NCBI GenBank assembly: GCA_023387135.1
Contig: JAEWIK010000182.1
Location: 1 to 17,766 of the forward strand
Source: Actinomycetes bacterium
GTDB lineage: Bacteria; Actinomycetota; Actinomycetes; Propionibacteriales; Propionibacteriaceae
Direction: 5' to 3'
DNA length: 17,766 nt
Below are positions 1 to 7,978 of the stretch, in pieces. The notes beneath the pieces are model-generated. The model worked only from the letters and a program-made list of their open reading frames with translations, was not told the DNA's origin and did no database searches. The position numbers were made by a program, and so were the translations under genes. Every line of letters starts with the position of its first letter. The stretch's first letter is position 1.

Positions 1-1
1 G

Positions 2-916
2 CTGTGGGTGGTCCCGCTGCTGGTCGCCGGCTACATCTGGGTGGTCAGGAGCCGGAAGAAGACAGGCATGCGGTTCACCAACACGACGATCCTGTCGCGC
101 GTGGTGCCCAAGCAGTCGCAGTGGCGCAGGCACCTGGCTGTCGCCCTGTCGCTGTTCTCGCTGGTGTCGCTGGCGCTGGCGTGGGCGCGCCCGAACGGCG
201 TCGAGATGGTGCCGAGGGAGCGGGCGACAGTCGTGCTCGTCATCGACATCTCGCAGTCGATGCGGGCCACCGACGTCAAGCCGAACCGGTTGGACGCCGC
301 CAAGCAGGCGGCCATCACCTTCGTGAAGGAGCTGCCGGCCCAGTACAACCTCGCGCTGGTCAGCCTGTCCGGCAACCCGTCGGTGAGGCTGCCACCCACC
401 CTCGACAGGGTGATGGCGCAGCAGGCGATCAACAGCCTCCGCGTGCAGGACTCGACCAGCGTCGGTGAGTCGGTCTACACGGCGCTGACGGCGTTGCAGA
501 TGGCTCCCAGGGGCGAGGACGGCAGCATCGCGCCGGGCGCGATCGTGCTGCTGAGCGACGGCCAGAACACCGCCGGGCGCTCCCCGCAGCAGGCAGCGGC
601 CGAGGCGAAGAAGGCCGAGGTCCCGATCTACTCGATCGCTTACGGCACCCAAAACGGCTACGTCGACCTGGACGGCAAGCGCGAGCGCGTGCCGCCGGAC
701 GACCAGTTGCTGCAGACCTTGTCGTCGATGACCGGCGGCCAGTCCTACTCGGCGGAGAGCCTTCCCGAACTCGACAGGGTGTACGGCAACATCCGCAGCG
801 AGGTCGGGATGGTTCCGGTGAAGAAGGAAGTCACCGCGTTGTGGGCCGGCTACGGCCTGGCCTTCGCGGTGGTGGCTGCGCTGGCCGCGGTGTCCCTGGG
901 AGCGAGGTGGCCGTGA
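2..916 (+). CDS. VWA-domain membrane protein (first of two tandem copies), 5' end cut by window edge
   Basis: Seen: the reading frame is open to the left edge. Alignment with the next gene suggests only about 10-12 N-terminal residues are missing, so an internal GTG at position 8 is unlikely to be the true start. The visible protein has a hydrophobic segment at its very start, a second at about residues 45-61, a VWA domain from about residue 75 with the MIDAS metal motif Asp-Ile-Ser-Gln-Ser (visible residues 82-86) and a later LLSDGQNT strand, and a C-terminal membrane helix ending in GARWP. Known: BatA-like VWA proteins with this topology follow MoxR ATPase and DUF58 genes (Rv1479-Rv1481 in M. 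tuberculosis) and are linked to envelope stress or metal-protein maturation. Inferred: the upstream genes outside the window are DUF58 and moxR. The stop shares one base with the next start, implying translational coupling. The domain call is firm; the role is not. Confidence 0.88.
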   Translation: MWVVPLLVAGYIWVVRSRKKTGMRFTNTTILSRVVPKQSQWRRHLAVALSLFSLVSLALAWARPNGVEMVPRERATVVLVIDISQSMRATDVKPNRLDAAKQAAITFVKELPAQYNLALVSLSGNPSVRLPPTLDRVMAQQAINSLRVQDSTSVGESVYTALTALQMAPRGEDGSIAPGAIVLLSDGQNTAGRSPQQAAAEAKKAEVPIYSIAYGTQNGYVDLDGKRERVPPDDQLLQTLSSMTGGQSYSAESLPELDRVYGNIRSEVGMVPVKKEVTALWAGYGLAFAVVAALAAVSLGARWP

Positions 917-1875
917 TGGAGTGGCTACAGTTCATGCGTCCCGAGCGGTTGTGGTGGTTGCTGCTGATCCCCGCGCTGCTGTTGCTGTACGTCGGCCTGC
1001 TGGCCCGTCGCAGGCACCACTCCCGGGCCAACACGATCGCGAAGCTGGAACGCGTCCTGCCCCGGCAACAGGCCTGGAAACGCCACGTGGCGGTCGGCGG
1101 CGCCGTGCTGGCGCTGGCGGCGCTCAACGTCGCGTACGCCCAGCCGAAGGGCGAGGTCGAGGTGCCGCGGGACAGGGCGACGGTCGTCCTCACCATCGAC
1201 ATCTCGCGGTCGATGATCGCCGAGGACGTCGCCCCGAACCGGCTGGACGCCGCGAAGGCCGCCGCCAAGGACTTCCTCAACCTGTTGCCGCGCGGCTTCA
1301 ACGTCTCGCTGGTCAGCTTCGCGGCGACGGCGGCGGTGGTCGTCCCGCCGACGACGGATCGCGGCATGGTCGCGGCGGCGATCGACAACCTGCAGGTGGC
1401 TCCGTCCACGGCGATCGGGGAGGGCATCTTCTCGGCGCTGGACGCGATGGCGCAGGCTCCGCCCGACCCCGACCACCCCGATGAGCCGGCCCCCGGCGCG
1501 ATAGTGCTGCTGAGCGACGGCTACACCAACATCGGCAGGTCGTCGTCCTCGGCGGCCGAGGAGGCCAAGTCCCTGAAGATCCCGATCTACACGATCGCGT
1601 ACGGCACCGCCGGCGGTTACGTCGAGAGCAACGGACGCCGCGAGCCCGTCCCGGTGAACCACCAGGAGCTCGAGGTCATCGCGCGGATCTCCGGCGGCGA
1701 GAAGTTCTCCGCAGGAAGCAGCGCCGAGCTGAAGCGCGTCTACCAGTCGATCGCCAACACCGTCGGCTACGTGAAGGTCGACCAGGAGGTGACCGAGCAG
1801 TACGCCGGTTACGCCCTCGCGTTCGCGATCCTCGCCTCGCTCGCCCTCATGTCCCTGGCCGCCCGCTGGCCGTGA
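916..1875 (+). CDS. VWA-domain membrane protein (second tandem copy)
   Basis: A 319-residue paralogue of the preceding protein. The ATG at 916 overlaps the previous TGA by one base (TGATG), and the start is supported by the family-like N-terminus MEWLQFMRPERLWW. Predicted membrane helices lie at about residues 12-30, 57-75 and 297-315, leaving a VWA domain (about 88-285) on one side of the membrane. The MIDAS ligands are visible: D95, S97 and S99 in DISRSM, T165 in PSTAIGEG and D201 in LLSDG, so metal-dependent ligand binding should be intact. Both copies end in the same AARWP/GARWP tail. Known: BatA/Rv1481-type proteins work with MoxR AAA+ ATPases. Inferred: the two copies may form a heteromeric pair in the membrane. 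The ligand is unknown. Confidence 0.9.
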   Translation: MEWLQFMRPERLWWLLLIPALLLLYVGLLARRRHHSRANTIAKLERVLPRQQAWKRHVAVGGAVLALAALNVAYAQPKGEVEVPRDRATVVLTIDISRSMIAEDVAPNRLDAAKAAAKDFLNLLPRGFNVSLVSFAATAAVVVPPTTDRGMVAAAIDNLQVAPSTAIGEGIFSALDAMAQAPPDPDHPDEPAPGAIVLLSDGYTNIGRSSSSAAEEAKSLKIPIYTIAYGTAGGYVESNGRREPVPVNHQELEVIARISGGEKFSAGSSAELKRVYQSIANTVGYVKVDQEVTEQYAGYALAFAILASLALMSLAARWP

Positions 1876-1961
1876 TGCGGGGCAGGCGGACGGGGTGCGC
1901 GGGGAATCGACACGCCGGTACGGCTGGTGCAGGTGGGGCGGCTGGGGCAGAATGAGGCAAT

Positions 1962-2006
1962 CCCTTCGGGCTGAGATCGCTGGGGAAGGCACATCTCAGC
2001 GAAGGG
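1962..2006 (+). promoter_or_regulatory. 5'-UTR hairpin sequestering the Shine-Dalgarno of the DUF3145 gene
   Basis: Two arms pair over 14 bp with one 2-nt bulge: CCCTTC (1962-1967) with GAAGGG (2001-2006), then GCTGAGAT (1970-1977) with ATCTCAGC (1993-2000). G1968-G1969 is the bulge and 1978-1992 the 15-nt loop. The 3' arm GAAGGG is the Shine-Dalgarno of the gene starting at 2014. The sequence therefore predicts an mRNA that hides its own ribosome-binding site. No T-tract follows, so a simple terminator is unlikely. A weak -10-like CAGAAT (1948-1953) would place the transcript start near the 5' foot of the stem; that is inference. Confidence 0.6.
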
Positions 2007-2013
2007 GACACGT

Positions 2014-2511
2014 ATGGAGATCACGCGCGGGATCATCCTGATCCACTCGGCGCCGGCAGCGCTGTGCCCGCATCTGGAATGGGCGGTCAGCGCCGCGACA
2101 GGGAGCGTCATCAGGTTCGACTGGACCCCGCAGCCCGCCGAGCCCCGCACCATGCGCGCCGAACACTTCTGGACCGGCGCCCCGGGCACCGGAGCCACCC
2201 TCGCGAGCGCGCTGGCCAGGTGCGAGCGTGCCCGCTTCGAGGTGACCGAGGACCCGACGGGCCACAGCGAGGGGCAACGTTGGGCTTTCACCCCCAGGTT
2301 GGGTGTCTTCTCGGCCGTGACCGGCCCCAATGGCGACATCATGATCCACGAGAACCGCATCAAGCGGGCCATCGTGGGCGAAGCGCTCGGCGGCAAGTCC
2401 CTGCTGGAGGCGCTCGAAGACCTGCTCGGCACGAGCTGGGACGACGAGCTGGAAGCCTTCAGGCACGCGGGCGAGGGCAGCTCCGTCCGCTGGCTGCACG
2501 CGGTGAGCTGA
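2014..2511 (+). CDS. DUF3145 family protein
   Basis: A 165-residue protein whose full length resembles the actinobacterial DUF3145 family: an N-terminal TRGIILIHSAPAALCPHLEWA segment, an FDWTPQP segment, an F-EVTEDP-T-EG-R segment and a C-terminal WDDELEAFRHAGEG..RWLH block. There is no signal peptide or membrane helix, so it is probably cytosolic. Known: DUF3145 genes sit next to the fabDHPF cluster in Streptomyces; the biochemical function is not established. Here the gene converges on accD with only 11 bp between the stop codons. The ATG at 2014 fits both the family start and the GAAGGGG Shine-Dalgarno at 2001-2007, which is buried in a hairpin. No function should be asserted beyond a likely link to fatty-acid synthesis. 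Confidence 0.87.
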   Translation: MEITRGIILIHSAPAALCPHLEWAVSAATGSVIRFDWTPQPAEPRTMRAEHFWTGAPGTGATLASALARCERARFEVTEDPTGHSEGQRWAFTPRLGVFSAVTGPNGDIMIHENRIKRAIVGEALGGKSLLEALEDLLGTSWDDELEAFRHAGEGSSVRWLHAVS

Positions 2512-2522
2512 CCCCGGGGCCC

Positions 2523-3938
2523 CTAGAGCGGGATATTCGTGTGGACGCCGCGGACGCCGAAGTCGGCGGTCCTGATGGCGTCGGCGATCGCCGAGCGCGT
2601 GGCGGCGGGGGAGAGGATCTCGTCCACCACCCCGATCTCGACGGCCTTCTCGACGCCGCCGGCGATCTTCTGGTGCTCGTCGGCCAACTGGGTCTCGACC
2701 TCGGCCAGCATGTCGGCGGGCACCTCGGCCAACCGGCGGCGGTGCAGGATGCGGATCGCGGCCACCGGCCCCATCACGGCGATCTCGGCACCCGGCCAGG
2801 CGAACACCCGGGTCGCGCCCAGTGAGCGGGCGTTCATGGCGATGTAGGCGCCGCCGTACGCCTTTCGCGTGACCAGGGTGACGCGGGGAACCGAGGCCTC
2901 GGAGAACGCGTGCAGCAGCTTGGCGCCGCGGCGCACCACTCCGTCCCACTCCTGGCCGACGCCGGGAAGGTAGCCGGGCACGTCCACGAGGACGACCAGC
3001 GGCACCCCGAACGCGTCGCACAGCCTGACGAAACGGGCAGCCTTCTCCGCCGACAGCGAGTCCAGGCAGCCGCCCAGCCGCAACGGGTTGTTGGCGATGA
3101 CGCCGACGGTGCGGCCGCCGAGCCTGCCCAGCGCGATGGTGATGTTGGGCGCCCAGCGGGTGTGCAGCTCGAACACCGAGCCCTCGTCCAGCACGCCCTC
3201 GACGAGCGGGTGGACGTCGTAGGCCCGCTTGGGCGAGTCGGGCAGCAGCGCCGACAGGTCGGCGTCCTCGACGGTTCCGATGGCGCCCTGGGCGGCCAGC
3301 AGCGACGTGACGGCACGACCGCGGGCCAGTGCGTCCGCCTCGTTGTCGGCGACGACGTGGACGACCCCCGAGCGACGCTCGTGGGTGTCGGGACCACCGA
3401 GCCGCAGCATGTCGACGTCCTCGCCCGTGACCGAGCGGACGACGTCGGGCCCGGTGACGAAGATCCTCCCGGTCGGCGCGAGGATGACCACGTCGGTGAG
3501 CGCCGGCCCGTAGGCGGCGCCACCCGCGGCGGCTCCCAGCACGATCGAGATCTGCGGGATCTTGCCGGACGCCTGGGTCATGGCGTTGAAGATCCTGCCG
3601 ACGGCGTGCAGGCTCAGCACACCCTCGGCGAGGCGGGCGCCGCCCGAGTGCCAGATGCCGAGGATGGGGACGCGGTCCACCATGGCCCTGCGATACGCCT
3701 GGACCACTACCTCGCAGCCGTCCCAGCCCATCGCGCCGCCCATCACGGTGGCGTCGGAGCAGAACGCGACCACGGGCGACCCGTTGACGGTGCCTGTCGC
3801 CGCCAGCATGCCGGAGTCGTCATCGGCGCTGATCAGGCTCAGCGAGCCCGGGTCGAGCAACGCCTCCAGCCTGTGGTGCGGGTTGCGCGGATCCTCCTCG
3901 CGCGACAGCCGCGCGGGCTTTGTCGGGGCCTCGGTCAT
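2523..3938 (-). CDS. accD: Acyl-CoA carboxylase beta subunit (carboxyltransferase), AccD6-like
   Basis: Carboxyltransferase of biotin-dependent acyl-CoA carboxylases: it moves carboxyl from biotin on a separate alpha chain to acetyl- or propionyl-CoA, giving malonyl- or methylmalonyl-CoA. The 471 residues hold two crotonase-like halves. The N half has the oxyanion-hole motif GAAAGGAAYGPA (about 135-146), and the C half has PGYLPGVGQEW (321-331) and RKAYGGAYIAM (358-368). In that motif the residue after GGAY is Ile366; from memory, the equivalent position is Asp422 in the propionyl-specific S. coelicolor PccB and Ile in acetyl-accepting subunits, so acetyl-CoA use is favoured (inference). It is somewhat shorter than typical 510-540-residue PccB proteins. 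It starts 29 bp after fabF, last in the FAS operon, as accD6 is in mycobacteria. No alpha (biotin carboxylase/BCCP) gene is in the window. Confidence 0.9.
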   Translation of the reverse strand: MTEAPTKPARLSREEDPRNPHHRLEALLDPGSLSLISADDDSGMLAATGTVNGSPVVAFCSDATVMGGAMGWDGCEVVVQAYRRAMVDRVPILGIWHSGGARLAEGVLSLHAVGRIFNAMTQASGKIPQISIVLGAAAGGAAYGPALTDVVILAPTGRIFVTGPDVVRSVTGEDVDMLRLGGPDTHERRSGVVHVVADNEADALARGRAVTSLLAAQGAIGTVEDADLSALLPDSPKRAYDVHPLVEGVLDEGSVFELHTRWAPNITIALGRLGGRTVGVIANNPLRLGGCLDSLSAEKAARFVRLCDAFGVPLVVLVDVPGYLPGVGQEWDGVVRRGAKLLHAFSEASVPRVTLVTRKAYGGAYIAMNARSLGATRVFAWPGAEIAVMGPVAAIRILHRRRLAEVPADMLAEVETQLADEHQKIAGGVEKAVEIGVVDEILSPAATRSAIADAIRTADFGVRGVHTNIPL

Positions 3939-3967
3939 CGGGGGGTCTCCGATCTCGGCGGTGGCCG

Positions 3968-5224
<1,257 letters not shown>

Positions 5225-5311
5225 GGTGTCTCCGGGTCGGTGAGAAAGGGGTGGTTGGCCGCCCCCCGGCGCCAGGACGTGCTGACGCGCGGGGCGAGCG
5301 AGCCGGGTGGT

Positions 5312-5554
5312 TCAGGAGTGGGCCTCGATGTAGGCGACAGCGTCGCCGACAGTCTTGAGGTTCTTCGACTCCTCATCGGGGATCGCGACGCCGAACTTCT
5401 CCTCGCAACCGACGAGGATCTCGACCATGGCGAGCGAGTCGACGTCGAGGTCGTCGGTGAAGGACTTGTCGAGCTGGACGTCCTCGACCGGCACGCCCGC
5501 AACGTCGTTGACGAGTTCGGCGAGCTGGGCGCGGATTTCTTCAGTGGTAGCCAT
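5312..5554 (-). CDS. acpP: Acyl carrier protein
   Basis: An 80-residue acidic carrier protein that holds growing acyl chains on 4'-phosphopantetheine. The attachment serine is Ser40 in DDLDVDSLAMVEI, the usual DSL site at the start of helix II, and the end KTVGDAVAYIEAHS is typical of actinobacterial ACPs. The start MATTEEIRAQL at 5554 is preferred over an in-frame ATG 33 bp further upstream because AAGGAG (5565-5570) precedes it and the extra residues have no family match. It lies between fabH (54 bp upstream) and fabF (87 bp downstream). A holo-ACP synthase is not in the window. Confidence 0.95.
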   Translation of the reverse strand: MATTEEIRAQLAELVNDVAGVPVEDVQLDKSFTDDLDVDSLAMVEILVGCEEKFGVAIPDEESKNLKTVGDAVAYIEAHS

Positions 5555-5608
5555 GGCCTGGTTTCTCCTTAGTGTTGGACGTGGCATGGGCCGGCCGGAG
5601 CCGGGGGA

Positions 5609-6604
5609 TCAGGGGAGGGTGACGACCTGGCCGGCGTACACCAGCCCGGCGCCGAAGCCGATCAGCAGTGCGGTCTGGCCGCTCTTGGCCTCGCCGCTGG
5701 CCAGCAGCGCGTCCATGGCGATCGGGATGGACGCCGCCGAGTTGTTGCCGTAGTGCTGGATGGTCCTCGCCACCACGACCTTCTCGGGCAGCTTGAGGTA
5801 GCGCAGCAGGGTGTCGGTGATCCGGTTGTTCGCCTGGTGCGGGATGAACACGTCGAGGTCGTCGGGGGTGAGGCCCGACCTCTCCAGGCACTGCTGGGTC
5901 GCCGTGGCGATGAAGCTGGTCGCCCACTTGAAGACGCTGCGGCCGTCCATGCCGAGGGCCGGCCAGGTGCCGGTCTCCACGGCTGTCTTCCAGTCCTGCG
6001 CCTGCCAGATGGCGTCGGCCTGGGTGCCGTCGGAGCCCCACACCACCGGGCCGATGCCGTTGACGTCGCTGGGCCCCACGATGGCGGCGCCCGCGCCGTC
6101 GGCGAACAGGAAGGCGGTGCCCCTGTCGTGCAGGTCGGTCATTCGCGACAGGGTCTCGGCGCCGATCACCAGCACGTGCTTCGCCTGGCCGGCGCGCACG
6201 AGCGCCTCGGCCTGCGCCAGCCCGTAGCAGAAGCCGGCACAAGCGGCGGAGATGTCGTAGGCCGCGGTGTCGGTCATGCCGAGCTTGACGGCGAGCGTCG
6301 GGGCGAGCGCGGGGGTCTGGTAGTAGTGCGAGACGGTCGACAGCAGCAGGGCGTCCACGTCCGACGGTTGCAGGCCCGCCCGCTCGATCGCCTTGGCGCC
6401 GGCCTCGAGGCACAACGTCTCGAGGCTCTCGCCCTCGGCCAGCCAGCGACGCTCCTTGATGCCGGTGCGCTGCTGGATCCACTCGTCGGAGGAGTCGATG
6501 AACTGCACCATGTACTCGTTGTCGAGCACCCGGCTCGGGATGGCGGAAGCCACGGACAGGATGCGGGCAAACGGTGACCCGGTGCTCGCCTTGAGGGTGG
6601 TCAC
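5609..6604 (-). CDS. fabH: Beta-ketoacyl-ACP synthase III
   Basis: Initiating condensing enzyme: it joins an acyl-CoA primer (acetyl- or branched-chain acyl-CoA) to malonyl-ACP. The 331 residues carry the Cys-His-Asn triad: Cys122 in SAACAGFCYGL, His256 in IPHQANNRI and Asn287 in HYGNNSAAS; the GFGAGLVYAGQV end is typical. The GTG at 6604 is chosen because it overlaps the fabD stop as GTGA and has AGGAG (6612-6616) 7 nt upstream inside fabD. The frame stays open much further upstream, but that part is a shadow of fabD. The overlap predicts translational coupling between malonyl loading and chain initiation. Primer specificity cannot be read from sequence alone; many actinobacterial enzymes prefer branched primers. 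Confidence 0.95.
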   Translation of the reverse strand: MTTLKASTGSPFARILSVASAIPSRVLDNEYMVQFIDSSDEWIQQRTGIKERRWLAEGESLETLCLEAGAKAIERAGLQPSDVDALLLSTVSHYYQTPALAPTLAVKLGMTDTAAYDISAACAGFCYGLAQAEALVRAGQAKHVLVIGAETLSRMTDLHDRGTAFLFADGAGAAIVGPSDVNGIGPVVWGSDGTQADAIWQAQDWKTAVETGTWPALGMDGRSVFKWATSFIATATQQCLERSGLTPDDLDVFIPHQANNRITDTLLRYLKLPEKVVVARTIQHYGNNSAASIPIAMDALLASGEAKSGQTALLIGFGAGLVYAGQVVTLP

Positions 6605-7812
6605 GAAGCTGCTCCTGAATTGGCGTCGAGAAGTGGGTAGAGGCGGACGAGCGGCTGGCCGGGCGCGACAGGGTCGCCGTCCTCGACGAGCCACTCCACG
6701 ACGGTGCCGCCGTGCGGTGCCGTGATCGGCGTGCTGTTGCGCAGCGTGGCGACATGCCCGACGACGGCGTGCGGCTGCAGCGTCGCACCATCGGCGATGT
6801 CGGGAGTGCGCGCGAAGGTGCCCTTGGCGGGCGAGACGACGAGCATCCACGAGGGAGTCGTGGAGAGTGCCGACGGGGTCGACGCCTCGCCGTGCTTGCT
6901 GACGAACTCGCGGGCGGCGGGGATCTGGTCGGGGGTGTTCAGGGCGAACAGTTCGACGCCCTTCAGGTTGCGCTTGGCGATGCCCGTCAGCGTGCCCGCG
7001 GGCGGCAGTTCGAGCAGCCCCGTCACGCCGAGGTCGGCCATCGTCTCCATGCACAGGTCCCAGCGGACGGGGTTCGCCACCTGCGCGACCAGCCGCTTGA
7101 GGTACTCCGAACCGCTCTGGACGACAGCCCCGTCGGCGTTCGACAGCAGCCGGGTGCGCGGGTCGTGGGTAGTGATGGCCTTCGAGAGCGCCGCCAGATG
7201 GGCGACGGCCGGTTCCATGTGGACGGTGTGGAACGCGCCGGCGACGCTGAGTTGTACGAGCCTCGCCCTGGCGGGCGGGTTCTCGCTCAGGGCGGCGAGT
7301 TGTTCGACGGTGCCCGCGGCGACGATCTGGCCGGAGCCGTTGTTGTTGGCGGGAGTGAGCCCCTGGGCGGCCAGCGCTGCGAGCACTTCGTCACGGTCGC
7401 CGCCCACCACCGCCATCATCGAGGTGGGACGGACGGCGCTCGCCGCGGCCATCTGCGCGCCGCGCTCCCTGACGAACACCATCGCCTGCTCGGCGCTCAG
7501 TACTCCCACGCCGGCGGCGGCGGTGATCTCCCCGACGCTGTGGCCCGCCGCCACCCCGACGTGCCGGAAGGCGTCGGCGGGCGAGGGGAACAGGTCGAGC
7601 GCGGTCAGCAGGCCGGAGGCGACCAGCAGCGGCTGCGCGATGGCGGTGTCCCTGATGGTCTCGGCGTCGGCCTGCGTCCCGTAATGGGCGAGGTCGAGTC
7701 CGGCGACGGTGGACAGCCACGCCAGCCTGTCGGCGAAGTTGGGTTCTGTCAGCCAAGGCCCGAGGAAGCCGGGCGTCTGGGCGCCCTGCCCGGGGGCGAC
7801 GATTGCGAGCAC
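6601..7812 (-). CDS. fabD: Malonyl-CoA:ACP transacylase with an extra C-terminal biotinyl/lipoyl-like domain
   Basis: Transfers malonyl from CoA to ACP. Starting at the GTG at 7812, the N-terminus is MLAIVAPGQGAQTPGF and the key residues are Ser92 in GHSVGE, Arg117 in RERGAQM and His195 in AGAFHTVH; Ser92 and Arg117 then match E. coli FabD numbering exactly. NPVRW replaces the E. coli NPVQW, which I recall as usual in actinobacteria. A GTG at 7860 would add 16 residues, but no Shine-Dalgarno precedes it. At 403 residues it is about 100 longer than ordinary FabD. After a Ser/Thr-rich linker (about 308-320), residues 321-395 resemble a biotinyl/lipoyl domain: RNSTPITAPHGGTVVEWLVE and then DGDPVAPGQPL match the second half of carboxyl-carrier domains, with Arg358 where the modified Lys should be. 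Covalent biotin or lipoate is therefore not expected. First gene of the FAS operon. Confidence 0.93.
   Translation of the reverse strand: MLAIVAPGQGAQTPGFLGPWLTEPNFADRLAWLSTVAGLDLAHYGTQADAETIRDTAIAQPLLVASGLLTALDLFPSPADAFRHVGVAAGHSVGEITAAAGVGVLSAEQAMVFVRERGAQMAAASAVRPTSMMAVVGGDRDEVLAALAAQGLTPANNNGSGQIVAAGTVEQLAALSENPPARARLVQLSVAGAFHTVHMEPAVAHLAALSKAITTHDPRTRLLSNADGAVVQSGSEYLKRLVAQVANPVRWDLCMETMADLGVTGLLELPPAGTLTGIAKRNLKGVELFALNTPDQIPAAREFVSKHGEASTPSALSTTPSWMLVVSPAKGTFARTPDIADGATLQPHAVVGHVATLRNSTPITAPHGGTVVEWLVEDGDPVAPGQPLVRLYPLLDANSGAAS
6612..6616 (-). promoter_or_regulatory. fabH ribosome-binding site inside fabD
   Basis: AGGAG on the minus strand, 7 nt before the GTG at 6604. It lies within the last codons of fabD and decides the fabH start at the GTGA overlap. 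Confidence 0.7.
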
Positions 7813-7879
7813 GGCTCTACTCTTGCGCGCGCCGGACGTGTCCGCGGTAGGTGACGACACGAAATCAGGGTGGCAGCTT

Positions 7880-7896
7880 TTGTAGGTTTCCTACAA
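7880..7896 (-). promoter_or_regulatory. Palindromic operator candidate upstream of fabD
   Basis: A perfect inverted repeat, TTGTAGG-TTT-CCTACAA (7-bp arms, 3-bp centre), in a locally AT-richer patch of the 161-bp gap between the regulator stop and the fabD start, 68 bp upstream of the fabD GTG. A -10-like TACAAA (7884 down to 7879, minus strand) overlaps one arm, but no good -35 precedes it. Known: FasR activates the fabDHPF promoter in Streptomyces coelicolor. Inferred: this is the binding site for the neighbouring PucR-type regulator, and the poor -35 fits an activated promoter. A hairpin in the mRNA leader is the alternative. Confidence 0.5.
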
Positions 7897-7962
7897 GCAT
7901 CTCCGGCGTCTCCCCGTGATACGCGGGCAGAGATTGTGGGAGACGGTCGTTCTTGAGAAGTT

Positions 7963-7978
7963 GCTGAGCGCTCTCAGC
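7963..7978 (-). terminator. Weak hairpin across the stop codon of the PucR-type regulator
   Basis: GCTGAG-CGCT-CTCAGC forms a 6-bp stem with a 4-nt loop and includes the regulator's stop codon (7974-7976). No T-run follows on the minus strand, so it is at best a non-canonical terminator and may be chance. Confidence 0.25.

Noticed and set aside
1962..2006. Thiamine pyrophosphate riboswitch suggested by CTGAGA in the DUF3145 leader
   Set aside because: None of the other conserved elements of that riboswitch are present; the CTGAGA is simply part of the perfect stem.
2512..2524. Bidirectional terminator between the convergent DUF3145 and accD genes
   Set aside because: The CCCCGGGGCCCC stretch is self-complementary but has no loop, no T-runs and overlaps the accD stop codon.
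6601..6900. A working biotin carboxyl carrier domain at the FabD C-terminus
   Set aside because: The required Met-Lys-Met-type site is missing; Arg358 occupies the lysine position, so biotinylation is not expected.
6605..7054. Upstream extension of the fabH frame
   Set aside because: The extra residues are a frame-shifted shadow of fabD and lack FabH homology; the GTG at 6604 with AGGAG fits the family length.
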